A stretch of 64,000 bases of DNA from Cohnella sp. CFH 77786 (GTDB lineage: Bacteria; Bacillota; Bacilli; Paenibacillales; Paenibacillaceae). Where the stretch lies: positions 248,001 through 312,000 of the forward strand of contig NZ_WJIB01000004.1 in NCBI RefSeq assembly GCF_019400745.1, read 5' to 3'. The position numbers and the translations under genes are program-made. How positions within the stretch are numbered: the stretch's first letter is position 1; the number at the start of each line of letters is the position of its first letter. The notes beneath the pieces are model-generated. The model did no database searches and had not been told where the DNA came from. It saw only the letters and a program-made list of their open reading frames with translations. Positions 16,542-25,073 of this stretch are shown one piece after another.

Positions 16542-19500
16542 ATGACATGGATAACGAGAAGCAAACACGCCCTGAAATATATCGCCACGATGATTCTTTT
16601 TCTCTCCGCCCTGCTAGGCATGCGGTGGCTGTGGGCTCATCTGTATCCAACGCCCGAGCATCCGACTGCCGTGCAAGGCGTTCTTGATCTCCGCGGATGG
16701 GACTTCAAGAGCTCCCCATCCGTTCCCTTGGATGGAGTATGGGAGTTCTACCCCGGAAAACTTCTGAAAGACGGGGACTTGCGGCAGCCATCCGCCGACC
16801 GCCCGCGCTTCATTCACGTTCCAGGAGATTGGCGGAGAGACATGTCTGCAGGATCCGGCTCCTCGACCGGTTACGGAACCTATCGGCTGCGCATTCTCGC
16901 GAACACGGAGCCGGATCAGCATTTCGCTTTCTGGATCCAAGACATTCAGGCCTCCGCCGCCATCGAAATCAACGGACGCCTGGCCGGCTTGATCGGGCTC
17001 CCGGCAGACCGCGCGGAAGCGTACAAGCCCCAGCGGTATCCCGATACCGTCTACTATACGGCACACGGAGAGCAAGAGATCGAACTGCTCGTTCGCGTCG
17101 CCAATTTCGAGAACCCGTTCCTCGGCGGCTTGGTCAAGAACATCCGTTTCGGCACGGAGAAGGCCGTCGATACCGAACGGTGGCACTCGGTCGGCTTCCA
17201 GTTCGTGACCTTCATCGTCATCCTGCTGCATGCTGTCTATACGTGTATCCTATACTTCTTCCATCCGCGGGAAAAGACGTTTGTCGTCTTCTTCCTGCTG
17301 CTCTTGACGGCCGCCTTCACCGTCATCACCGCCGACAATCAGCTGTTGCCAAGATGGATCCCTCTGAGCTTCGCCTGGGCTTTGAAAATCCGGGTGCTGT
17401 CTTACCTATGGATAGCTTTCTTCATCCTGCTGATGGCGAGAATCTTCGGGAAGATCCGAATCTGGACGGTGCCGTTCCGCGCGTACTCAGCCGCCCTCGC
17501 GGTCTATTCGGGGTTCCTGCTGGCCGCGAATTCGCCGCTGATTTACTACTCTATCGAATATAGAATCTTTTCGGCGCTCTACCTGTTCCCATTCGCCTGG
17601 TTCTTCTATCTGATCGGCCGGATGCTGACCCGAAAACAACCCGAAGCCATCTTCTTGATGATGTCCGCCACGAGCATCATCTCCAACGTCGTCTGGGGAG
17701 CGTTCGAAAAATATTCGCCGACTCCCGGCGTGTACTATCCGATCGATCTGATCACGGCCATCGTCGGTTTCTCCGCATACTGGTTCAAGCAGTACTTCCG
17801 CAATGCCGCGGAAAACGCGCGCCTGACCGAACAGCTTCGGATGGCCGACAAGCTGAAGGACCAATTTCTCGCGCAAACCTCGCACGAGCTGCGGACGCCG
17901 CTGCACGGAATCATGAACATCGCCCAGACCGTGGCGGACAAGGAACGGAGGTCGATGGACGGCAGAAGCCTGAAGGACATGGAGCTGCTCGTTACGGTCA
18001 GCCGCCGCATGTCGCATTTGCTGGACGATCTGCTCGACGTCGTGCGATTGAAGGAAAACCGCATCACGCTGCGCAAGGAGCCGCTGTCCCTTCCCCCGCT
18101 CGTATCCGGCGTGTTCGGCATGCTCCGGTTCATGGCGGAAGGCAAGTCCGTCCGCCTCAGCATGGACATCGACGAATCGATGCCGCCCGTCTTGGCGGAT
18201 GAGAAGCGGCTCGTCCAGATTTTGCTCAACTTGCTGCATAACGCGCTGAAATATACCGACAAAGGGACGATCGCCGTTTCCGCCAGGGTGGAGAACGGGC
18301 TCGCCGTCATGGAGGTATCCGATACCGGGGCCGGAATGGACGAGGAAACGAAGGCTCGCGTATTCGGCCCTTACGAGCAAGGCCCGCTCGGCATCAGCGA
18401 CGGGCGGGGAATCGGTCTCGGCTTAAGCATTTGCAAGCAGATGGTGGAGCTTCACGGGAGTGAACTTACGGTTCGCTCCGAGCCGGGCCGAGGCTCGGCG
18501 TTCCGCTTCTCCCTGCCGCTCGCCGGTCCGTCCGGTCTTCCTTCTTCCCGGAACCTTCCCCCGCACGAGGCATCGGGATTCGAGGAGGTTGCCGCTTCAT
18601 GGATCGAGACGGACGCCGCGGACGAAGTATGGTCCGCCTCGCAGATCCATTCGTCGCCCCTTGGGGACGGAAAAGCGAACATCCTTGCGGTGGATGACGA
18701 CCCCGTCAACCTGAAGGTGCTCGCCGGCATCCTCTCGTCGGAGCCTTATCGCGTCAGAACGGCGACTTCCGCGCGCGAGGCGCTGGAATTGCTCGAGTCG
18801 GAGCCTTGGGATTTGATCATCGCCGATGTCATGATGCCGCACATGTCCGGTTACGAGCTTACGCAGAAGGTGAGGGAACGATTCTCCGTTGCGGAGCTTC
18901 CGGTGCTGCTGCTGACCGCGCGCAGCGAACCGGCGGACATCTACGCGGGCTTCAAGTCCGGGGCCAACGATTACGTCACGAAGCCGGTCGACGCGCTCGA
19001 GCTGAAATACCGGATCCTGTCGCTGACCACCATGAAGCGCTCCGTCCACGAACGGCAGCGCATGGAGGCCGCTTACCTGCAGGCGCAAATCCATCCCCAT
19101 TTCCTGTTCAATACGCTGAACTCGATCATGGCGCTGAGCGACCTGGACCAGGAGCGAATGCGGAAGCTCGGGGACGCCTTCACGTCCTATTTGCGGATCA
19201 GCTTCGATTACCTGAACTCGGGGAAACAGGTTGCCCTCACCCACGAGCTGGAGCTCGTCCAAGCCTATCTGTATATCGAGAAAGAACGTTTCGGAGACAG
19301 GCTGAACATCGAGTGGGAAGTAGACCCGGAAATCGAGCTGCTGCTGCCTCCGCTGACGATCCAGCCGCTGGTCGAGAACGCGGTGCGACACGGAGTCTTA
19401 AGCCGGGGCAAAGGCGGCACGGTCCGAATCCGAATCGTCCGCGGGGAGAAATCCGCAGGGATCGAGGTGCGGGATGACGGCAAGGGGATGAAACCGGAAA

Positions 19501-19691
19501 CCGTCCGGCAAGCGCTCCTTTCGGCCGGCATAAGCCGAGGCGGAATCGGGCTGTCCAACACGAACCGCCGTCTGACGCAAATGTACGGAAAAGGCTTGTC
19601 CATCCACAGCGCGGAAGGGGAAGGCACGACCGTATCGTTCTCCGTTCCGTACCGGGATGCGCGGGAGTTGCAGGACAAGCAAGAGGCATAA
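16542..19691 (+). CDS. 7TM hybrid sensor kinase with two histidine-kinase modules
   Basis: 1049 aa. TM1 is at about 12-32. An extracellular 7TMR-DISMED2-like sugar-binding-type domain (LDLRGWDF...LDGVWEFYPG) follows, then a seven-helix membrane region (about 225-420). Next come HisKA with H448 (SHELRTPLHG), a HATPase domain (GIGLGLSICKQ), a receiver with D762 (IIADVMMPHMSG), and finally a LytS/YesM-type kinase with H851 (QIHPHFLFNTLNS) and a second ATPase (GIGLSNTNRRL). ATG 16542 is a best guess because the RBS is poor. No response regulator gene is next to it. It may be a phosphorelay unit. Confidence 0.9.
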   Translation: MTWITRSKHALKYIATMILFLSALLGMRWLWAHLYPTPEHPTAVQGVLDLRGWDFKSSPSVPLDGVWEFYPGKLLKDGDLRQPSADRPRFIHVPGDWRRDMSAGSGSSTGYGTYRLRILANTEPDQHFAFWIQDIQASAAIEINGRLAGLIGLPADRAEAYKPQRYPDTVYYTAHGEQEIELLVRVANFENPFLGGLVKNIRFGTEKAVDTERWHSVGFQFVTFIVILLHAVYTCILYFFHPREKTFVVFFLLLLTAAFTVITADNQLLPRWIPLSFAWALKIRVLSYLWIAFFILLMARIFGKIRIWTVPFRAYSAALAVYSGFLLAANSPLIYYSIEYRIFSALYLFPFAWFFYLIGRMLTRKQPEAIFLMMSATSIISNVVWGAFEKYSPTPGVYYPIDLITAIVGFSAYWFKQYFRNAAENARLTEQLRMADKLKDQFLAQTSHELRTPLHGIMNIAQTVADKERRSMDGRSLKDMELLVTVSRRMSHLLDDLLDVVRLKENRITLRKEPLSLPPLVSGVFGMLRFMAEGKSVRLSMDIDESMPPVLADEKRLVQILLNLLHNALKYTDKGTIAVSARVENGLAVMEVSDTGAGMDEETKARVFGPYEQGPLGISDGRGIGLGLSICKQMVELHGSELTVRSEPGRGSAFRFSLPLAGPSGLPSSRNLPPHEASGFEEVAASWIETDAADEVWSASQIHSSPLGDGKANILAVDDDPVNLKVLAGILSSEPYRVRTATSAREALELLESEPWDLIIADVMMPHMSGYELTQKVRERFSVAELPVLLLTARSEPADIYAGFKSGANDYVTKPVDALELKYRILSLTTMKRSVHERQRMEAAYLQAQIHPHFLFNTLNSIMALSDLDQERMRKLGDAFTSYLRISFDYLNSGKQVALTHELELVQAYLYIEKERFGDRLNIEWEVDPEIELLLPPLTIQPLVENAVRHGVLSRGKGGTVRIRIVRGEKSAGIEVRDDGKGMKPETVRQALLSAGISRGGIGLSNTNRRLTQMYGKGLSIHSAEGEGTTVSFSVPYRDARELQDKQEA

Positions 19692-19698
19692 AATGAGG

Positions 19699-19740
19699 AT
19701 CGCCCTTCCCTCTGCCTGCATCGGCTTGGGGAAGGGCGAT
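19699..19740. terminator. Intrinsic terminator between convergent genes
   Basis: ATCGCCCTTCCC pairs with GGGGAAGGGCGAT, followed by a T-containing stretch on the plus strand. It lies between the hybrid kinase and the surface-repeat gene. Confidence 0.8.
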
Positions 19741-19770
19741 TCTATATCTCTGATCCCATTTGATAACGGA

Positions 19771-21132
19771 TTACGGAAGTTGCTTAACCGTTACGGTGAA
19801 GGCCTTCGTGTCGAAAGCGGCTCCGTTCACGATGATCGCCGTGAGCGTCACCGTCCTTTCGGCGGTACCGGCTGCGGGACGAATGACCGTTCCGTCGTCC
19901 TTGACGATGGAGGCATCGCTGCTATACCACACGATGGTAGAGCCGTTCGCGCCTACCTTCGGCAGCGTCAGCTTGGCAGTGACGCCAGCCGCGCTGTCCG
20001 CGCCGCTGAACCCGATGGCCAGGGCGGCCTTGTCGGCGGCGACTTTCTGCGCGTCGGTCAGCTGCTGCTTCACGGTCACGGTGAACGGCTTCACGTCCGT
20101 GACTCCGTTGCTGGAGATCGTGGCGATCAGCGTCACGACCGCGTCTCCTTGGCCGGCTGCGGGGCGGTTTACGGTTTTGCCGTCGTTCGAGATGATCGCC
20201 GGAGCACTGGAAACCCACGCGATCGCAGAGCCGTTCGCCCCCACCGTCGGCAGAGTCAGCTTGGTCGTCACGTTGGCGGCGGAATCGCCTTGCGCGTAGC
20301 CGATCGCGAGCGCGGCCTTGTCTGCGGCTACCTTCTCCGCATCGGAGAGCTGCGCTTTCACGATCAGCGTAAACGTTCTGGAGTCGGTGACGCTTCCGCT
20401 CGTCAGAATCGCCGTCAAGGTGACCGTGGCGTCTCCTTGGCCGACCGTCGGACGGTTCACGGTTTTGCCGTCATTCGATACGATGGCGGGTGCGCTGGAA
20501 ACCCAAGCGATCGCAGAGCCGTTCGTGCCTTTCGCGGGGAGCGTGACCGGCGAAGTGACGAAGCCGGCGTTGTCATTGCCGCTGAACCCGATGGCCAGCG
20601 CGGCTTTGTCGGCGGCGACGATCTGCGCGTCGGTAAGCTGCGCCTTCACCGTGAGTTCGAACGTTTTCGTCGCGGTTACCGCGTTCTTCGTGATCGTGGC
20701 GGTCAATACGACCTTCACGTCCGCGTCGGCCGGTCGCACGACCGTCTTGCCGTCGTTCGAGATGACCGCGGCATTGCTGGAGGTCCAGGTAATCACGGAG
20801 CCGAATTTGCCGGCCACGGGCAGGTTCAGCGCCTGCGTGACGGCTGCAGCCGTGTCCGTTCCGCTGAATCCGATGGCGAGCGCCGCCTTGTCGGCCGCGA
20901 CGATTTGCTCGTCGGTTGTCGCTTGCTCTTCGCGCTTCTGCTTCTGCCGCTCGATCGCGCGTTTGATCGCTTCCCGGGCTTTCGGATTTTTGACGTGATC
21001 CAGCGCGTTCTCGAGGCCGGTCTTGTGTTTCTCCTGTTTGATCGGCTTTCCGTGCGGTTTCGCCATGGCGGTATTCGCGGCGGCAAGCGACAAGGCCAAT
21101 ACCGAGACGACTGCGAGATGAATCTTCTTCAT
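19771..21132 (-). CDS. Secreted protein with four Ig-like repeats
   Basis: 453 aa with MKKIHLAVVSVLALSLAAANTAMA as a likely signal peptide (stretch given in part only: MKKIHL, cut after AMA). A charged helix (about 30-75) follows, then four tandem repeats of about 90 aa (from about residues 76, 167, 260 and 353). Each begins ADKAALAIGFSG (third: AIGYAQ) and contains a W-S-S core (TWTSS, AWVSS, WYSSD). This is the atrophied bacterial Ig domain pattern of surface proteins. There is no LPxTG or SLH anchor. The function, probably adhesion or structural, is unknown. Confidence 0.75.
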   Translation of the reverse strand: MKKIHLAVVSVLALSLAAANTAMAKPHGKPIKQEKHKTGLENALDHVKNPKAREAIKRAIERQKQKREEQATTDEQIVAADKAALAIGFSGTDTAAAVTQALNLPVAGKFGSVITWTSSNAAVISNDGKTVVRPADADVKVVLTATITKNAVTATKTFELTVKAQLTDAQIVAADKAALAIGFSGNDNAGFVTSPVTLPAKGTNGSAIAWVSSAPAIVSNDGKTVNRPTVGQGDATVTLTAILTSGSVTDSRTFTLIVKAQLSDAEKVAADKAALAIGYAQGDSAANVTTKLTLPTVGANGSAIAWVSSAPAIISNDGKTVNRPAAGQGDAVVTLIATISSNGVTDVKPFTVTVKQQLTDAQKVAADKAALAIGFSGADSAAGVTAKLTLPKVGANGSTIVWYSSDASIVKDDGTVIRPAAGTAERTVTLTAIIVNGAAFDTKAFTVTVKQLP

Positions 21133-21223
21133 TCGTTTCAACCTGCCCTTCGGGAAATGTGAGGAATCTTTTACCATACACATTCGGAAGGGCTGGGCCT
21201 ATTTTAGGGGGTTGTTGGAAAAT

Positions 21224-21385
21224 TTATTTTGTTCGTCTGCCGATGGTTCCGATTCGCGGCGTCACCCGATCATCGCCCTCATAGAAGCCCGACAACTCAT
21301 AACGCGCTTCGTTGGCATGACGATATTGCTCGAGCGTACGCGCCTCCGGATCGACGATCCAATACGCGAAATGACAGTCTTCCAT
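21224..21385 (-). pseudogene. Remnant of a Uma2-family (DUF820) protein
   Basis: A 53-codon open frame with GGGGAGG three bases before its ATG. It reads YWIVDPEARTLEQYRH, then YELSGFYEGDD, the hallmark C-terminal half of Uma2/DUF820 restriction-endonuclease-like proteins (normally about 190 aa). The N-terminal half with its catalytic Asp is missing. In-frame stops occur upstream, so it is a relic in the 350-bp gap between the Ig-repeat and ThuA genes. A TATAAT at 21437-21442 may be the -10 of the downstream operon. Confidence 0.6.
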
Positions 21386-21483
21386 TTTCCTCCCCGTCCA
21401 TCCCCGATACGACTAATTTTCCTGAAAGCTCCCCCATATAATGTCTCTGAGTGATAATGTCAGATCTTCGGAGGCTGGTCCCC

Positions 21484-22197
21484 ATGACAAATAACGGATC
21501 CCCCGTCATAAACCTGAGACCTCAGACAGCCCTTCGCGGCCACGGCAAGTCCAGAACCGCGCTAATCCTACAAGGAGGATATCTTCCTCACAAACCGAGA
21601 GAGATTGCGGAGATTCTCGCGGGTCTGCTGAGAAAAGAAAACTTCCAGGTGGAAATCTCGAATACGTTGGACAGTTTGCTGGACAAGGAGAAATTAAGAA
21701 GGACGGATTTGATCGTTCCCGATTGGACCCTGGGCACGCTCACGCAGGAGCAGCTGCGGAATTTTCTGGATGCCGTCAGCCGCGGAACCGGCGTCGCCGG
21801 GATGCATGGCGGCATGGGGGATGCGTTTCGCGGCGAAATCGATTATCAGCTTATGGTAGGCGGACAATTCGTCGCCCATCCCGGAGGCGAGGGAGTCACT
21901 TACCAGGTGCACATCGTGAATCGGAACAACCCGATCACGGCGGGGATTCGGGATTTCACGGTTACTAGCGAACAGTATTACATGCTGGTTGATCCGGCCA
22001 ACGAGGTTCTCGCCACCACCCGTTTCCAAGTACATCCGCCGGAGGTTTGGAGAGAAGTGATCATGCCGGTCGTCTGGACGAAGAAATACGGCAAAGGACG
22101 CGTATTCTATTGTTCGCTGGGACACTCCTTGAACATCGTCACCATGCCGGAAGTCCTGACGATGATGCAGCGCGGCATGGTTTGGGCTGCCCGATGA
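21484..22197 (+). CDS. ThuA domain-containing protein
   Basis: 237 aa. The start ATG 21484 has CGGAGG ten bases upstream. It shows the ThuA glutamine-amidotransferase-like pattern: an N-terminal LILQGGYLPHKP strand, IVPDWT, GVAGMHGGMGDAFRG and the late VVWTKKYGKGRVFYCSLGHS, with no catalytic Cys. Family members act on keto-sugars in trehalose, xylose and glycoside pathways. It sits 31 bp ahead of a LysM-GMC oxidoreductase gene, so both are likely one operon. Confidence 0.88.
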   Translation: MTNNGSPVINLRPQTALRGHGKSRTALILQGGYLPHKPREIAEILAGLLRKENFQVEISNTLDSLLDKEKLRRTDLIVPDWTLGTLTQEQLRNFLDAVSRGTGVAGMHGGMGDAFRGEIDYQLMVGGQFVAHPGGEGVTYQVHIVNRNNPITAGIRDFTVTSEQYYMLVDPANEVLATTRFQVHPPEVWREVIMPVVWTKKYGKGRVFYCSLGHSLNIVTMPEVLTMMQRGMVWAAR

Positions 22198-22228
22198 TTC
22201 CCCGGAAGGATCCGAAGGAAGTGAATCC

Positions 22229-23881
22229 ATGAGAATATGCGTTGCTCCTGGCGGGCATACCCTCCGGACGATCGCAAATCAGCATCGGGTCGATATCGCG
22301 GAACTTCTGGCCTTAAATCCTACGATTCGGGATCCCGACCGGAATATACAAGGGGAGCCGGTGAAGCTCCCCCCGTTCGTCACGCCGGCCAACAATCCGA
22401 TCCCTCCCGTTTGTCCGCCGGATCCCCCAAGCCGTTACTTGGATCAATGGATACCGCTTACCCCGCTTGAGCAAATGGAAAAAACGGACTATGACGTGCT
22501 GATCGTCGGAACGGGAGCTGGCGGCAGTGCCGTGCTATGGAGGTTATGCGAGCGTCTGCGGGAAAGCGGCATCCGGATCGGTATCGTCGAAGCGGGCGAT
22601 CTTCTCTTGCCTATGCATTCGTTCAACATCCCGACGCTCAACTTGGAGCGGTGGCGGCAGTTGTTCGAAAATCCCAAAATCTCCATCCCGATCGGCATGA
22701 GACTCCCCGATTTCCCCGCGGGAACCTTGCTTCACGCGCTGGGAGGAAGAACGCTGTTCTGGACCGGCGTCACTCCCCGCATGCATGGATCCGCGCTGCT
22801 GAAATGGCCGGTCTCATTGGAAGAGATGAGCGCTTACTATAATATCGCCGAGCAGGTGATGAGCGTGAACCGGGACTACACCAAAGGGTCCCGGGTCACG
22901 GAGGTTCTGGTCGACCGGCTACGGGCAGGCGGCTTTACCGAAGCGTCCGGCCTGCCGATGGCCGTCGATTTGGACGTGACGAAGTACGGGCAAGTCCATT
23001 CCAACGTCTTTTTCAGCAGTTTGGATTTTTTCGCTCTATCGTTAAACCGCAGGTCTTTCGATTTGGCGGTCAATGCCCGCGCGGTAAGGGTGCTCCACGA
23101 AAAAGGAAAAGTCGTCGGCGTACAGGTAATGACACCGGACAAGAGGTCGTTTTTTATCAAATCCAAGAATGTGGTCGTCTCGGCAGGAGCGCTGGAAACC
23201 CCGCAGCTATTGCTCCATTCCGGAATTCAAGGAGGAGCCGTCGGCCATTATCTCGCCATCCATTCTTTCACCATGGCGCATGGACTTTTGAACCGGGAGG
23301 ACTTCCCTGAGCAATTGGGGACGCTCGGCATTCTCATTCCCCAGACGAGCGAACGGCAGCCTTATCAAATTCAGCTGTACGGACCCGGAGGCTACTTCTG
23401 GTACAAGTACGAGGACGAACCTCTGCGGAACGAATTTACCGTTCGTTTCGAGGGGTTCGGCGTGGTCGAATCGCGGTTTGACAATCAAGTGTATTTGGAT
23501 CCCGCTCGCGTCGACGAATACGGCGTCCCGGACATCCAGATCCGATTCTCTTACAGCGATAAAGATTTGGAAGTCATCCAGCAAGTCGTCCGCGCGATCC
23601 GGAAAGTTTCCGAAACCATTCGGGCGCCTTTCGTTTCCCTGGACGGAAGGCCCAAGATTTGCCTCATGCCCGCGGGTCAAGACAATCATGTCTCGGGAAC
23701 TTGCCGCATGAGCGAGGACAGCCGGGAAGGAGGTACGAACCGTTACGGCGAGGTGCACGGCATGTCCGGATTATTCGTAGCCGATAACAGTGTTGTCCCG
23801 CTCGTAGGAGCCTCCAATCCGACTTTATCCACGGTATCCCTCGCCATTCGCACCGCGGACTACCTCATTTCGAAGCTTTGA
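22229..23881 (+). CDS. LysM-GMC oxidoreductase fusion
   Basis: 550 aa. The N-terminal 50 residues form a LysM module (GGHTLRTIANQHRVDIAELL, then EPVKLPPF), followed by a Pro-rich linker and a GMC-type flavoenzyme. The FAD motif is DYDVLIVGTGAGGSA, with EAGD. The C-terminal catalytic His is in NHVSGTCRM and the Asn in GASNPTLST. There is no signal peptide and no Tat motif. The GMC family oxidises alcohols or sugars to aldehydes and ketones; this one resembles pyranose/gluconate dehydrogenases. GAAGGAAG precedes the ATG. LysM in this place is unusual: an attached glycan may be the target, or the enzyme may act on a spore. Confidence 0.85.
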   Translation: MRICVAPGGHTLRTIANQHRVDIAELLALNPTIRDPDRNIQGEPVKLPPFVTPANNPIPPVCPPDPPSRYLDQWIPLTPLEQMEKTDYDVLIVGTGAGGSAVLWRLCERLRESGIRIGIVEAGDLLLPMHSFNIPTLNLERWRQLFENPKISIPIGMRLPDFPAGTLLHALGGRTLFWTGVTPRMHGSALLKWPVSLEEMSAYYNIAEQVMSVNRDYTKGSRVTEVLVDRLRAGGFTEASGLPMAVDLDVTKYGQVHSNVFFSSLDFFALSLNRRSFDLAVNARAVRVLHEKGKVVGVQVMTPDKRSFFIKSKNVVVSAGALETPQLLLHSGIQGGAVGHYLAIHSFTMAHGLLNREDFPEQLGTLGILIPQTSERQPYQIQLYGPGGYFWYKYEDEPLRNEFTVRFEGFGVVESRFDNQVYLDPARVDEYGVPDIQIRFSYSDKDLEVIQQVVRAIRKVSETIRAPFVSLDGRPKICLMPAGQDNHVSGTCRMSEDSREGGTNRYGEVHGMSGLFVADNSVVPLVGASNPTLSTVSLAIRTADYLISKL

Positions 23882-23906
23882 TTCCGCGGCGTGATTTCGT
23901 GCCCGG

Positions 23907-24494
23907 TCAGCTGCTTACGGTTTTGAAATAGCGGTAAACCTTCTCTAATTTCTTGCTGTGTCTGCCCTTCGGACTTTCCATGTTCCCGAACTCGAAAAAC
24001 TTCACTTTCCTGATGCCGACATACTGAAAGAGAGCTTTCTTCATCAGCACTTTGTGGGCGTTATACAGCCAAAATAACGGATACAGCGGCGGCCCCTTCA
24101 TGGTGGAAATGCAAACGACCGACTTTCCTTTCAGAAGTCCCTCCGGCAGCAGCCTTCCATGATCTTGATAGGCGAAGCCCGAGGCAAACATTTGGTCGAT
24201 ATAGCCCAGGAGCATAGCCGGAGGACGTCCCCACCAGATCGGATACACGAAAACGATTTTGTCTGCCCATAAAAGTTGCTCCCTGTACTTTGCAAGGTTC
24301 GGATCTTTATGCATGTCTCTCCTGCGCTTGTTCTCGTTGAAAACCAGGAGGGGATCAAATCCCTCATCGTATAAATCCAGCACTTGGACTTCCTCGATGC
24401 CGGGGTTCTCGCCGCTTCCTTGAATGACCTTCTGCAGAAAGGCATAGCTTAAGCTCTGATGATTCGGATGAGTGTAAATGATCAGCGTCTTCAA
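23907..24494 (-). CDS. NAD(P)H-dependent flavodoxin-fold oxidoreductase
   Basis: 195 aa of the NQO/KefF/MdaB family. The flavodoxin-like beginning is TLIIYTHPNHQSLSYAF, with an FVYPIWWGRPPAML FMN/quinone loop. These enzymes reduce quinones or azo/nitro compounds. The start is placed at TTG 24494 because AGAGGTGG lies just upstream and the first strand begins there; a longer ATG start is possible. Divergent to a MarR regulator with palindromic operators between. Confidence 0.88.
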   Translation of the reverse strand: MKTLIIYTHPNHQSLSYAFLQKVIQGSGENPGIEEVQVLDLYDEGFDPLLVFNENKRRRDMHKDPNLAKYREQLLWADKIVFVYPIWWGRPPAMLLGYIDQMFASGFAYQDHGRLLPEGLLKGKSVVCISTMKGPPLYPLFWLYNAHKVLMKKALFQYVGIRKVKFFEFGNMESPKGRHSKKLEKVYRYFKTVSS

Positions 24495-24511
24495 AGCGCC
24501 ACCTCTTTTGT

Positions 24512-24584
24512 TTATCATTTGATAAGTAAAAGGTAACACCTTTGTCTTTTAGTTGTCAAATGATAATTGTTAATTGATAATGAT
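24512..24584. promoter_or_regulatory. Two palindromic MarR-type operators between divergent genes
   Basis: TTATCATTTGATAA (24512-24525) has perfect six-base arms. A second related site lies around 24556-24584 (TCAAATGATAATTG and TTGATAATGA). Both lie between the reductase and MarR genes. The AT-rich stretch carries the divergent promoters. Confidence 0.6.
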
Positions 24585-24615
24585 TTTGCTATCGTTACCG
24601 TAAGAGGTGAGCGTT

Positions 24616-25056
24616 GTGGACCAGAAGGCGTTTTTCCAGAAACTCGTTTCGTTCGCGACTTCCGTTCATCAAGTGACGAATGAAATGACGAAGGATATTA
24701 AATCGGATGACATTACACTTGTGCAATATGGCATTCTTCAGTATATCGCCGTCAGTCAGCCCGTTACCCTGAGCGAAATCAGCGATTGCCAGCGCATCTC
24801 CATGCCCAACACGAGCCGCGAGATCAAAAAATTATGCGAAAAAAAACTATGCGAGAAAGTTACGGATCCCCAGGATCGGCGGAAGCAGTATATCCGTCTA
24901 TCCAGGGACGGAGAGGTCCTCATGAACGAGGATTTCAACCGCATGGAAGCCATTTTCCTGAAGCGAATTCAAGGGGCTTCGGATAAAGAGATGGATGAAA
25001 TCGGACGGGCTCTGGACTTGCTTCATACGAAAGTGTTTTATGTGGATGCGAGGTAG
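24616..25056 (+). CDS. MarR family transcriptional regulator
   Basis: 146 aa, starting at GTG 24616 with AAGAGGTGA about five to six bases upstream. The winged-helix core is VTLSEISDCQRISMPNTSREI, with the wing DPQDRRKQYIRLS that is diagnostic of MarR. It is divergent to a flavodoxin-fold reductase with operator palindromes between, so it probably represses both until an electrophile or phenolic ligand binds. No redox Cys outside C-rich stretches is obvious (a few Cys in REIKKLCEKKLCEK). Confidence 0.88.
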   Translation: MDQKAFFQKLVSFATSVHQVTNEMTKDIKSDDITLVQYGILQYIAVSQPVTLSEISDCQRISMPNTSREIKKLCEKKLCEKVTDPQDRRKQYIRLSRDGEVLMNEDFNRMEAIFLKRIQGASDKEMDEIGRALDLLHTKVFYVDAR

Positions 25057-25073
25057 ACGGCGCCTGTTGCATC

